A stretch of DNA of 64,000 bases from Bacteroidales bacterium. GTDB taxonomy: Bacteria > Bacteroidota > Bacteroidia > Bacteroidales > VadinHA17. The position numbers and the translations under genes were made by a program. This document shows, in pieces, positions 9,069-16,382 of the stretch (position 1 is its first letter; every line of letters starts with the position of its first letter). The notes beneath the pieces were generated by a model. It searched no databases. It had not been told where the DNA came from and was given only the letters and a program-made list of their open reading frames with translations. The stretch lies in NCBI GenBank assembly GCA_016709865.1, contig JADJLX010000005.1, positions 744,001 through 808,000 of the forward strand, read 5' to 3'.

Positions 9069-9719
9069 ATGAATATTGACAGTTTTCTTAAATTTTTTGT
9101 TCCGAAAGATCACTCTTTCTTTCCGTTATTCGAAGCTGATGCACAAAACCTCGTTAAAGCTACCGAACTGCTAAAAGAGCTTATGTCGAGCACTGATTTA
9201 GTGGAACATGAAAGACTCTATAAGGAGATCAGGGATGTAGAACATATTGGTGATGAGATTACAAACAGGACCTATGAACAGCTTAACAAGTCCTTCATCA
9301 CTCCATTCGACAGGGAAGATATTCATGAACTAACTGCTCACATTGATGATGTTGTAGATTCAATTAACGGAATCGCACGCAGAATGTGCTTATACAAGCC
9401 GAAAAAAATGATACCAATCTATGTTGAGCTTGCTCAGCTGGTATATGATGGCGCGAAAGAGGTGGAAGCAGCTATTCATTGTCTGAAAGATCCGGTTGCG
9501 AATAAATCAAAAATTATGCTTGCCTGCGACAAGGTGAAAGCCATCGAGCATGAGGCTGATGAGTTATATTTCAAGGGTGTATCCGAATTATTTGAGAAAG
9601 AAGAGGATCCCAAAGAACTTTTGAAAAACAACAAAATACTCGAAATTCTTGAACGATGTGTAGATGAAGAAGAGGATGTTACAGATACTCTCAAAGCTAT
9701 ACTTATAAAAATGGCTTAA
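9069..9719 (+). CDS. DUF47 (PhoU-like) protein, probable PiT regulator
   Basis: 216 residues, mostly helical, of the PhoU-like DUF47 family. It starts MNIDSFLKFFVPKDHSFFPLFE and carries acidic helices with the PhoU-like pattern RDVEHIGDEITNR and VKAIEHEADELYFKG, the latter resembling a metal-binding E(D)xxxD segment. DUF47 genes are commonly paired with pit genes and are thought to modulate transport. The ATG at 9069 is chosen over a TTG three codons upstream. An intrinsic terminator follows at 9744-9770, closing a pit-DUF47 operon. Confidence 0.9.
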   Translation: MNIDSFLKFFVPKDHSFFPLFEADAQNLVKATELLKELMSSTDLVEHERLYKEIRDVEHIGDEITNRTYEQLNKSFITPFDREDIHELTAHIDDVVDSINGIARRMCLYKPKKMIPIYVELAQLVYDGAKEVEAAIHCLKDPVANKSKIMLACDKVKAIEHEADELYFKGVSELFEKEEDPKELLKNNKILEILERCVDEEEDVTDTLKAILIKMA

Positions 9720-9743
9720 TAATTCATTTTCAGTAAAATACAG

Positions 9744-9770
9744 AGGCAGGACTATAATACAGTCCTGCCT
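9744..9770 (+). terminator. Intrinsic terminator of the pit-DUF47 operon
   Basis: A 10-bp perfect stem, AGGCAGGACT paired with AGTCCTGCCT, around a 7-nt loop, followed by a run of T. It begins 24 bp after the DUF47 stop. Confidence 0.9.
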
Positions 9771-9840
9771 TTTTTCTTTCAGTTAATTCAGACTAACGAG
9801 TAGTTGATAATTGTCTCGAAACATTATTGTCGAATCGTTT

Positions 9841-9848
9841 TATATTTG
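9841..9848 (+). promoter_or_regulatory. Candidate -7 element of second pit gene
   Basis: TATATTTG matches the Bacteroidota -7 consensus TAnnTTTG and lies 48 bp before the ATG. No good TTTG occurs at the expected -33 spacing, so support is partial. It means the second pit gene probably has its own promoter downstream of the terminator. Confidence 0.4.
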
Positions 9849-9896
9849 ATTCTATTATTATTATCTTGTTAAACCTGATCCATACAATTTTAAGTA

Positions 9897-10886
9897 ATGG
9901 CTTTTCTTTATTTTGTAATATCATTGGTGCTGATATTTGATTTTTTAAACGGCTTTCATGATTCAGCCAATTCTATAGCGATAGTTATTTCTACTAAAGT
10001 CCTGTCACCTGTTGTTGCTGTTACCCTGGCTGCTTTTTTCAATTTTATTGCATTCTTTTTCTTTCCAATGAAGGTAGCACATACTATCGGCGGAGATGTT
10101 GTTAATCAGGAAGTTGTTAATCTGACAGTTATTGCATCAGCTTTAGTTGCTGCTATTGTATGGAATCTTCTTACCTGGTGGATAGGACTGCCATCAAGCT
10201 CTTCCCATACACTAGTGGGCGGACTCGTTGGAGCTGCAGTTATGCATTCCGGATTTGGTGTTATAATTTTTTCAGGTTTTTTAAAAATAGTAGCGTTCAT
10301 TTTCATCGCCCCAATACTGGGAATGCTGATGTCATTCATTATTTCATCACTCGTGGTGTTTTTATTCAGGAAAGTCACGCCATCAAATGTTGACAAATTA
10401 TTCCGCAGGCTTCAGATTATTTCATCTTCAAGCCTCAGTCTTGGACATGGAGGCAATGACGCTCAGAAATCAATGGGGATAATATGGTTGGCACTAATTG
10501 TTTCAGGACTGACTACCAAAGAAGATCCTATTGCATTATGGATAAAGCTTTCATGTCAGACAGCAATTGCTTTGGGTACACTTTTCGGCGGATGGAGAAT
10601 TGTAAAAACAATGGGCCAGAAGATTACCAAAATAAAGCCATTTGAGGGATTTTGCGCTGAAACAGCTGGTGCACTGACTCTCTTCGGGGCAACTGGTTTC
10701 GGGATTCCTGTGAGTACAACTCATACGATAACAGGCGCTATAATTGGCGTAGGTGCAAGAAAAGGTGTTTCATCAGTAAAATGGGGTGTAACAACAAAAA
10801 TCTTCTGGGCCTGGATTCTGACTATTCCTATAAGTGCCGGCATAGGAGCAATTATGTATCAGATCTTTAAGGCAGTCGCAGGATAA
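9897..10886 (+). CDS. Inorganic phosphate transporter, PiT family (copy 2)
   Basis: A 329-residue paralogue of the gene at 8044, nearly colinear with it: the same DFLNGFHDSANSIAIVISTK start, GLPSSSSHTLVGG, LGHGGNDAQKSMGII and FGIPVSTTH motifs. Substitutions are conservative and concentrated in membrane segments (for example HSGFGVIIFSGFLKI against YSGWGSVVFAGVIKI). It is separated from the first pair by a strong terminator and probably transcribed alone. The duplication could give transporters of different affinity or ion coupling; the sequence does not show which. Confidence 0.93.
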   Translation: MAFLYFVISLVLIFDFLNGFHDSANSIAIVISTKVLSPVVAVTLAAFFNFIAFFFFPMKVAHTIGGDVVNQEVVNLTVIASALVAAIVWNLLTWWIGLPSSSSHTLVGGLVGAAVMHSGFGVIIFSGFLKIVAFIFIAPILGMLMSFIISSLVVFLFRKVTPSNVDKLFRRLQIISSSSLSLGHGGNDAQKSMGIIWLALIVSGLTTKEDPIALWIKLSCQTAIALGTLFGGWRIVKTMGQKITKIKPFEGFCAETAGALTLFGATGFGIPVSTTHTITGAIIGVGARKGVSSVKWGVTTKIFWAWILTIPISAGIGAIMYQIFKAVAG

Positions 10887-10973
10887 CTTATTTGCTGGTA
10901 TTCAATAAAATAAAAAGGGCCCTACTCACCGGCAGATCCGGATAACTATGACCCTTAAATATTTTAAATTGTC

Positions 10974-11192
10974 TTACTTTTTAGCCATTTCAGCACAACA
11001 AGGAGCGGCTGCAGTTTTGGCTTCAGCTTTAGGTTCGCATGCTGCAGTGGCAGAAGGACACGCTCCGCAACCGGCAGCAGCTTCAGTAGCCTGTTTCTTA
11101 ACTTCCTGTGGTGCATTCTTTGCATTTACAAAAAGAATGGCTACAATTGCTAGTATCGCTACAAAGGATATTCCAATAATTACTTTTTTCAT
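10974..11192 (-). CDS. Small membrane-anchored Cys-rich protein
   Basis: 72 residues: a single N-terminal hydrophobic helix (KKVIIGISFVAILAIVAILF) followed by a ~45-residue Ala/Lys/Glu-rich tail with six cysteines, arranged as CGAC, a single Cys, a CEPK, and a CC pair. The tail would face the periplasm with the usual N-in signal-anchor topology. I do not recognise a family. Thiol clusters suggest metal binding or redox function but nothing shows which. The ATG, net positive N-terminus and Bacteroidota-like AT-rich leader support a real gene; the overlapping plus-strand frame lacks these features. Confidence 0.6.
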   Translation of the reverse strand: MKKVIIGISFVAILAIVAILFVNAKNAPQEVKKQATEAAAGCGACPSATAACEPKAEAKTAAAPCCAEMAKK

Positions 11193-11282
11193 AACTGTAT
11201 TAATTTGGTTTCACTGATAAACAAACATATATAATAAACAATTGTTGAGGATAAAAAGTTTGTTAAAAAATCGTTAATTCTA

Positions 11283-12665
11283 TCAACTCTTTATATTAGG
11301 CAGTTCCAGTCCATACCCTTTCTTCTTGTCTTCAGCCTTAAGAAGAAGTGCAAACACAAGAGCAAGAACTCCGAAACCTGCAAAGATCATCATCGGAAGC
11401 GTATAGTTGTAATTTGATACCTCAACACCATCAACAAGGTGTGTTCCCGTAATACAATATTTATTAAGGACCCAGCCTATAAGAGCAGGAACACCCATCA
11501 GTCCCCAGTTCTGTACCCAGAATATCATCGCATATGCAGAACCAAGCTGTTTCTCAGGAATGATCTTAGGCACAGAAGGCCACATTGCTGAGGGAACAAG
11601 AGAAAAACCTATTCCAAGCACAATAATAAGGAATATCGCAACCGGTGTTTGTTTAAGAAATGGTATTGAGAATAATACATGGACTATTATAAGCAGAATT
11701 GATCCGAGAATCATAATACTGGCACCTTTACCCTTACGGTCATACAGATTGCCAAAAAGAGGTGTTAAAAGAATTGTACCAAAAGGCAGCAAAGCAGGAA
11801 TTGAACCGGCAAATTCCGGATCAACACCGAATTTATTAACCATTAAATCAGATGCATACTTCAGGAACGGGAATACAGATGAATAGAATAACACACACAG
11901 GATTGCAATATACCACCATCCCTTATTTGTAACTATTAACCAGATATCTGATAAACGAAATGATTCCTCCTCTTCAGTAACACCAGTTCTACCTGCTTCA
12001 GCGGAAACCGATGCATCCAGTTTTTTATCCATGAATGTATAGATAAAGAATGCTATCATACCAATACATAACATTATAAGGCAAACAAGAATCGGAGCTG
12101 ATACACTTCCGAAAGCATTAGCTATCGGAACAGATGTCGAAAGCGCCAGGGCAGTTCCCATCCTTGCTGTAGCCATCTCAAGTCCCATTGCAAGGGCAAG
12201 CTCCTTCCCTTTAAACCATTTAACAATAATCTTTGAAACAGTTATTCCGGCTACTTCCACTCCTACCCCGAAAATCGCAAATCCAAGGGCAGCAATCACT
12301 ACCTGCCCTTTCATTCCGAGGATAATCGATGAATCAAGTGAGTGAGTGGAGATAGCCCAATATTTCAGAGCAGTTCCGATAACCATAATGATGGTTGCCA
12401 TCTTACCGGTAAACCTTACTCCCATCTTATCGAGAATGATTCCGCCGATTATAAGCATCACCAGGAAGACATTAAACCAGCCGTATGCGCTTGTAAAAAT
12501 GCCGTATTCTGCACTGTTCCAAAGAAGTTCTTTCTCGAGCAATGGTTTCAGCGGTGCCATTACGTCTGTTAAGTAGTAACCGCATAACATCGTAAAGGAT
12601 ACGACGGCCAGCGCACCCCAGCGTGCAACCTTGGAGTCGCGTAAAGTATTTGTAATAGTTTCCAT
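11283..12665 (-). CDS. MFS transporter, possibly MFSD1-like
   Basis: 460 residues with about twelve membrane helices and a central cytosolic loop (residues about 210-240). Major-facilitator motifs are visible: a G-x-x-x-D-(K/R)-x-G segment (IILDKMGVRFTGK) after helix 2 and its C-terminal counterpart (NLYDRKGKGAS). The general layout resembles Bacteroidota carriers related to MFSD1, a lysosomal dipeptide exporter in animals, but that link is from memory of the family and substrate is uncertain. It lies alone between convergent and divergent neighbours. Confidence 0.75.
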   Translation of the reverse strand: METITNTLRDSKVARWGALAVVSFTMLCGYYLTDVMAPLKPLLEKELLWNSAEYGIFTSAYGWFNVFLVMLIIGGIILDKMGVRFTGKMATIIMVIGTALKYWAISTHSLDSSIILGMKGQVVIAALGFAIFGVGVEVAGITVSKIIVKWFKGKELALAMGLEMATARMGTALALSTSVPIANAFGSVSAPILVCLIMLCIGMIAFFIYTFMDKKLDASVSAEAGRTGVTEEEESFRLSDIWLIVTNKGWWYIAILCVLFYSSVFPFLKYASDLMVNKFGVDPEFAGSIPALLPFGTILLTPLFGNLYDRKGKGASIMILGSILLIIVHVLFSIPFLKQTPVAIFLIIVLGIGFSLVPSAMWPSVPKIIPEKQLGSAYAMIFWVQNWGLMGVPALIGWVLNKYCITGTHLVDGVEVSNYNYTLPMMIFAGFGVLALVFALLLKAEDKKKGYGLELPNIKS

Positions 12666-12866
12666 AAGTATTGTTTAGATAATAAAATGTGTGGCGTAAA
12701 TGTAGAAAATTTAATAATTGAAAATCCAGAAATTGAACAGTTATCTTAAACTAAACTTCGGTATGATTGTTGATATGTTTAATATGAGCATAAAATTTTT
12801 GGTTTTATACTAACATTTTGGCTTATTTTGCAAAAGATTTAAATAACATTTTAGTTAATTAATTAT

Positions 12867-13403
12867 ATGAAAAAGAGTTTATTAGTTTCACTTTTATTAC
12901 TGGCTGTAATTACAGTCAAATCACAGACTGCCAATTCAGATGTTAAATGGCTGACAATTCAGGAGGCTGAAAAACTTAACAAGACTGCTCCCCGTCCTTT
13001 CTTTATAGATACATATACTGACTGGTGCGGATGGTGTAAAAAGATGGATAAAGAGACATTTACCAATCCTGTTATTTCAGATATTCTTAATAAGAAATTC
13101 TATCCTGTAAAATTCGATGCGGAAGGAAGTGAGAGCGTTACATTCCTTGGTCAGACTTTTATAAATGACGGAAAAGCAGGAAAAGCTCATCAGCTTGCTG
13201 TTGCTTTATTACAGGGTCAGTTGTCCTACCCGACTGTTGTATTCCTGACCACCCAGAAAGACGGAAAACTGGGCGTCTCGCCTGTACCGGGTTTCAAGGA
13301 GCCAAAAGAGATGGAGATGCTTCTCAGCTTTTTTGCTGACAAGGCATATGAAACTTCAACATGGGAAGCGTTTCAGAAGAGTTTTCAGGGGAAGGTGAAG
13401 TAG
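12867..13403 (+). CDS. Secreted thioredoxin-fold protein (WCGWC)
   Basis: 178 residues with a signal peptide (KKSLLVSLLLLAVITVKSQ) and a thioredoxin-like fold carrying the redox motif Trp-Cys-Gly-Trp-Cys-Lys-Lys at residues 53-59 (Cys54, Cys57). The cis-Pro region is probably LSYPTVVFL. It fits the Thioredoxin_7 type periplasmic thiol reductases rather than TlpA proteins, since no membrane anchor or AhpC/TSA insert is seen. It is monocistronic; a heptad repeat array starts just after its stop. The partner protein is unknown. Confidence 0.85.
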   Translation: MKKSLLVSLLLLAVITVKSQTANSDVKWLTIQEAEKLNKTAPRPFFIDTYTDWCGWCKKMDKETFTNPVISDILNKKFYPVKFDAEGSESVTFLGQTFINDGKAGKAHQLAVALLQGQLSYPTVVFLTTQKDGKLGVSPVPGFKEPKEMEMLLSFFADKAYETSTWEAFQKSFQGKVK

Positions 13404-13407
13404 CACA

Positions 13408-13470
13408 GGGCACAGGGCACAGGGCACGGGACTCAGGGCAATAGCGTAGAGCGTAGAGCGTAAAGCGTAT
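13408..13470. repeat. Heptad tandem array after the thioredoxin-fold gene
   Basis: Nine 7-bp units in constant register: GGGCACA twice, gggcacg, ggactca, gggcaat, then AGCGTAG twice, agcgtaa, agcgtat. The unit drifts from a GGGCACA type to an AGCGTAG type within one array. The stop codon at 13401 together with the next four bases (TAGCACA) already has the register, so the array abuts the gene. Confidence 0.8.
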
Positions 13471-13484
13471 GGACTTAAGAGAAA

Positions 13485-14609
13485 CTATTTACCAATAATA
13501 TAGTTTGCAGGAAGCTGGACTATATTTCCGAATTGATAGATAAGTTTTCTTGAATTGTAGAGTACTTCTGTACCAATACTGATTTTAATATTAGCAACAT
13601 CGGGAACTCTGTAAAATAGTTTATCGTAAACAGTCCCCTCTGAATCTGATTCTGGTTCAGGTTTGGTAATAAAAGTAATTTCTTTGCTTTTCTTTTCCGG
13701 AACAAATTCAATAACAACCGGTTTGCCGCCTTTGGAGTTTTCAGCCAATGGTCCTGTTATCTCCGATAACTGGAACAGTATAACCTGCTTTCCAATCATA
13801 TCTTTTGAAGGAATTACCTGACTGGTAAATGTCCGTTTTTCAATAATAGTCTTTCCTGCAAAAAGTTCAGTATACTCCTTTTCAATACGGTTCATTTCGT
13901 TAATAGAAGCATCATTCTGTGGAAACACATTAGCTTCACCTGTCAGAATCAGATGCTTACCATCCCTCATTTCCATCAGCCTTTTTGCTGCTTTCTCAGC
14001 GAGTTGCTCGGTAGTGAGTTTCTTTTTCTTCTCAACAATGTATGGGATCCTTATAAACGTTGAATCAATCGAAACACGTTTATAGGCAGTATCGCGTTGC
14101 ATTAGGTAGTATTCGTCTGAACCAAGATCGAACGATATAAACTGGTCAGTTCCATTTTTATCCAGTCCGGGTTCAAAGCCTGATGAAAAACCAACTGAGT
14201 TAAGATCAAGAATAAGCCCTTCATTCTTAAGTTTCAGGGCATTGGTATGTAACAGCGAATTACTTTCGATCACATATAACTCTGAAGGGTCCAGCTCCTC
14301 ATTTGTTTTAACGGTAATCCCGCTAACCGCCCACGATTCATTTTCCTTAGTTATCACCTTATCAAGTCCAAGCAGATCTCCTGCAAATTTTGCATATGGT
14401 CCGGGAATTTCGATTGTTCTGTCCATTTCAACAATCACCGTAAAAACTGATCTCGGAAGGCCGTAAACAACACTTCCCTCTTTTACTGAGTTAGCCTCCG
14501 AGAGAGAAGATACCGAGACCTGCTGATTATCAAGCTTTCTTACAGGAAAGCAGGAAGAGATCATAATAATACCGCAGATCAGGAATGATATTTTTTGAAT
14601 TGGTTTCAT
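13485..14609 (-). CDS. DUF4831 family lipoprotein
   Basis: About 374 residues from the ATG at 14609, with a lipoprotein signal (KPIQKISFLICGIIMISSC, lipidated Cys20). It matches my recollection of DUF4831, a Bacteroidota family with no assigned function: VVYGLPRSVFTVIVEMDRT near the start, and FYRVPDVANIKI near the end. Probably outer-membrane-anchored and periplasmic. An upstream TTG would add five residues encoded by a heptad repeat unit and is rejected. The nnr gene lies upstream in the same direction, across 109 bp that are mostly repeats. Confidence 0.8.
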   Translation of the reverse strand: MKPIQKISFLICGIIMISSCFPVRKLDNQQVSVSSLSEANSVKEGSVVYGLPRSVFTVIVEMDRTIEIPGPYAKFAGDLLGLDKVITKENESWAVSGITVKTNEELDPSELYVIESNSLLHTNALKLKNEGLILDLNSVGFSSGFEPGLDKNGTDQFISFDLGSDEYYLMQRDTAYKRVSIDSTFIRIPYIVEKKKKLTTEQLAEKAAKRLMEMRDGKHLILTGEANVFPQNDASINEMNRIEKEYTELFAGKTIIEKRTFTSQVIPSKDMIGKQVILFQLSEITGPLAENSKGGKPVVIEFVPEKKSKEITFITKPEPESDSEGTVYDKLFYRVPDVANIKISIGTEVLYNSRKLIYQFGNIVQLPANYIIGK

Positions 14610-14616
14610 AGTATCT

Positions 14617-14672
14617 AAGTTCAAAGTTCAAAGTTCAAAGTTCAAAGTTCAAAGTTCAAAATGCAAAGTTAA
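14617..14672. repeat. Heptad array AAGTTCA upstream of DUF4831 gene
   Basis: Six perfect copies of AAGTTCA from 14617 to 14658 followed by two degenerate units (aaatgca, aagttaa). The first copy lies 7 bp from the DUF4831 start codon, so the array occupies the whole leader/RBS position of that gene (TGAACTT on the coding strand). Confidence 0.9.
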
Positions 14673-14693
14673 AAATCAGATTCGTATTATGCC

Positions 14694-14741
14694 GTAACGC
14701 CTTTACGCCGTTGTGCCATTACACCTTTACGCCATTGCTCC
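14694..14741. repeat. Octad array overlapping the end of nnr
   Basis: Six 8-bp units of the TTTACGCC type (gtaacgcc, tttacgcc, gttgtgcc, attacacc, tttacgcc, attgctcc). The last three or so units lie inside the nnr coding sequence and supply its stop codon. Confidence 0.75.
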
Positions 14742-16245
14742 GTATCTTATTAAACGCCTTTCCTATACAATTAATTATATCTGATGCAATAATTGATTCA
14801 TAACACGATTCTTCCGCTGCAATATCACCTGCCAGACCATGAAGGTAAACGCCGGTTATTGCAGCATTTTCCGGAGAATAGCCCTGTGAAAGCAAAGATA
14901 GGATAATTCCAGTTAGAACATCTCCGCTGCCACCTGTAGCCATACCAGGATTACCGGTGCTATTAAAAAATACTTCACCGGATGGTATCGTTATCGTTGA
15001 ATGAGCACCTTTCAATAACACTATACAGTTATACTTTTCTGAAAAAGCTATCTGCTTCTGAAGCCTCTCATAACTATTTTTTGTTTTACCAATTAGCCGT
15101 TCAAACTCTTTTGGATGAGGTGTAAGTATTGTACTGGAGGGCAATAATTGCAACAGATCAATATTTAACGAAATGATATTCAATGCATCAGCATCAATCA
15201 CGAGTGGCTTTTTACACTCTGCCAAAAAAGATTTTAAGGCAAGCTGAGTTTCTTCATCAGTCCCTATACCCGGACCAATCCCAACAGCAGTAAAATTTTC
15301 AAGAGGGCCGATTCCAGAAATGATTTTTTCTGATCTGTCGTTTATAACCATTGCTTCAGATACAGATGACTGAATAATCAGATTCCCTCCTGATGGTATA
15401 TGACAAGTAATTAGACCTGCTCCGCTTCTCAAAGCTGCCCATGCCCCAAGCACTGCAGCGCCCATCTTTCCTTCTGATCCTGCGATTAGTAATCCATGTC
15501 CGTAAGTACCTTTATGATCAAACTTGTTTCTGCTCTTTAATAATGGTAAGATATCGCTGCATAAAAGTAGTCTGTAAGGTGAGACAGTCGTCTGAATGGC
15601 TTTTTCATCCAGTCCGATTGGCAGAACTATCCACTCTCCCGCAAACTCAGCATTCTCAGGAAACATAAAGGATAGTTTCGGGAACTGAAATGTGAGGGTA
15701 TAATCAGCTCTTATTATGCCGGTATCTGAATTATTTGTATTGTCCTCACCAAATAGTCCGGATGGCAGGTCGATTGAGATAACGAGCGAATCTGTTTTAT
15801 TTATCATCGAAATTACCTCAGCCGGCAATCCGGTTACAGGCCTTGTCAAACCTGAACCAAAGATTGCATCTATAATAATATCACCTGATCTTAAGAAGGG
15901 TAATTGACTGATATCTTTTATAGTATTGATTGTAACATTTGTTACATTTTGAAGACGATCGAGATTCAGTCTGCAATCATCGGAGATTTTATCAGACACA
16001 CTAATGAACTGAACATCTGCCATATAACCGTTACTTCCAAGCATTCTGGCTAAAGCCAGTCCATCACCCCCATTATTACCTGTACCTGCAAAAATCACAA
16101 AATGTTCAGAAATACCATACCTGCCGGTTATCCAGTTAAACAGCTGTGCTGAAGCCCTCTCCATGAGATCAATTGAAGCAATTGGTTCATGACTGATTGT
16201 ATATGAATCTATTTCTTTTATCTGTTCACATGAAACTATTTTCAT
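14719..16245 (-). CDS. nnr: Bifunctional NAD(P)H-hydrate epimerase/dehydratase
   Basis: A 508-residue cytoplasmic metabolite-repair enzyme. The N-terminal domain (about 1-215) is the NAD(P)HX epimerase (YjeF_N), with GTGNNGGDGLALARML and IDAIFGSGLTRPV. The C-terminal domain (about 225-508) is the ADP/ATP-dependent NAD(P)HX dehydratase, with TPHPKEFERL and GNPGMATGGSGDVLTGII. Both active regions appear intact and the length is normal for the fused bacterial form. The last six residues (SNGVKV) and the stop codon are encoded by an octad repeat array, so the natural C-terminus has been rewritten by the repeat. Confidence 0.95.
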   Translation of the reverse strand: MKIVSCEQIKEIDSYTISHEPIASIDLMERASAQLFNWITGRYGISEHFVIFAGTGNNGGDGLALARMLGSNGYMADVQFISVSDKISDDCRLNLDRLQNVTNVTINTIKDISQLPFLRSGDIIIDAIFGSGLTRPVTGLPAEVISMINKTDSLVISIDLPSGLFGEDNTNNSDTGIIRADYTLTFQFPKLSFMFPENAEFAGEWIVLPIGLDEKAIQTTVSPYRLLLCSDILPLLKSRNKFDHKGTYGHGLLIAGSEGKMGAAVLGAWAALRSGAGLITCHIPSGGNLIIQSSVSEAMVINDRSEKIISGIGPLENFTAVGIGPGIGTDEETQLALKSFLAECKKPLVIDADALNIISLNIDLLQLLPSSTILTPHPKEFERLIGKTKNSYERLQKQIAFSEKYNCIVLLKGAHSTITIPSGEVFFNSTGNPGMATGGSGDVLTGIILSLLSQGYSPENAAITGVYLHGLAGDIAAEESCYESIIASDIINCIGKAFNKIRSNGVKV

Positions 16246-16263
16246 CAGGTGTTTATTTGTTTA

Positions 16264-16280
16264 CAAATTTAATATATTTG
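16264..16280. promoter_or_regulatory. Overlapping divergent -7-like elements between nnr and POT gene
   Basis: On the minus strand TAAATTTG (16271-16264) points toward nnr; on the plus strand TATATTTG (16273-16280) points toward the peptide transporter. Both match TAnnTTTG, but neither has a well-spaced TTTG at -33. The minus element would give only a very short nnr leader. Confidence 0.3.
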
Positions 16281-16382
16281 TTTGAGGACAATACCATTGT
16301 TTTTTATCATGTTTGCCTGGCAAGAAGGATAGTGAACAGGAATTGTGAGTATGAATTAATTACTAATATAAAAATAACTAAT

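Noticed and set aside
10912..10955. Terminator between pit copy 2 and the Cys-rich gene
   Set aside because: The only pairing is AAGGGCC with GACCCTT over a long loop, too weak to call.
10948..11217. Plus-strand 89-codon frame opposite the Cys-rich protein
   Set aside because: It is low-complexity and mirrors the minus-strand gene, which has a membrane anchor and a proper start.
12342..12576. Two 76-codon frames within the MFS gene
   Set aside because: They are antisense shadows of a well-supported membrane protein.
16197..16382. Extension of the peptide transporter upstream of 16383
   Set aside because: It overlaps nnr on the opposite strand and the POT N-terminus is complete from 16383.
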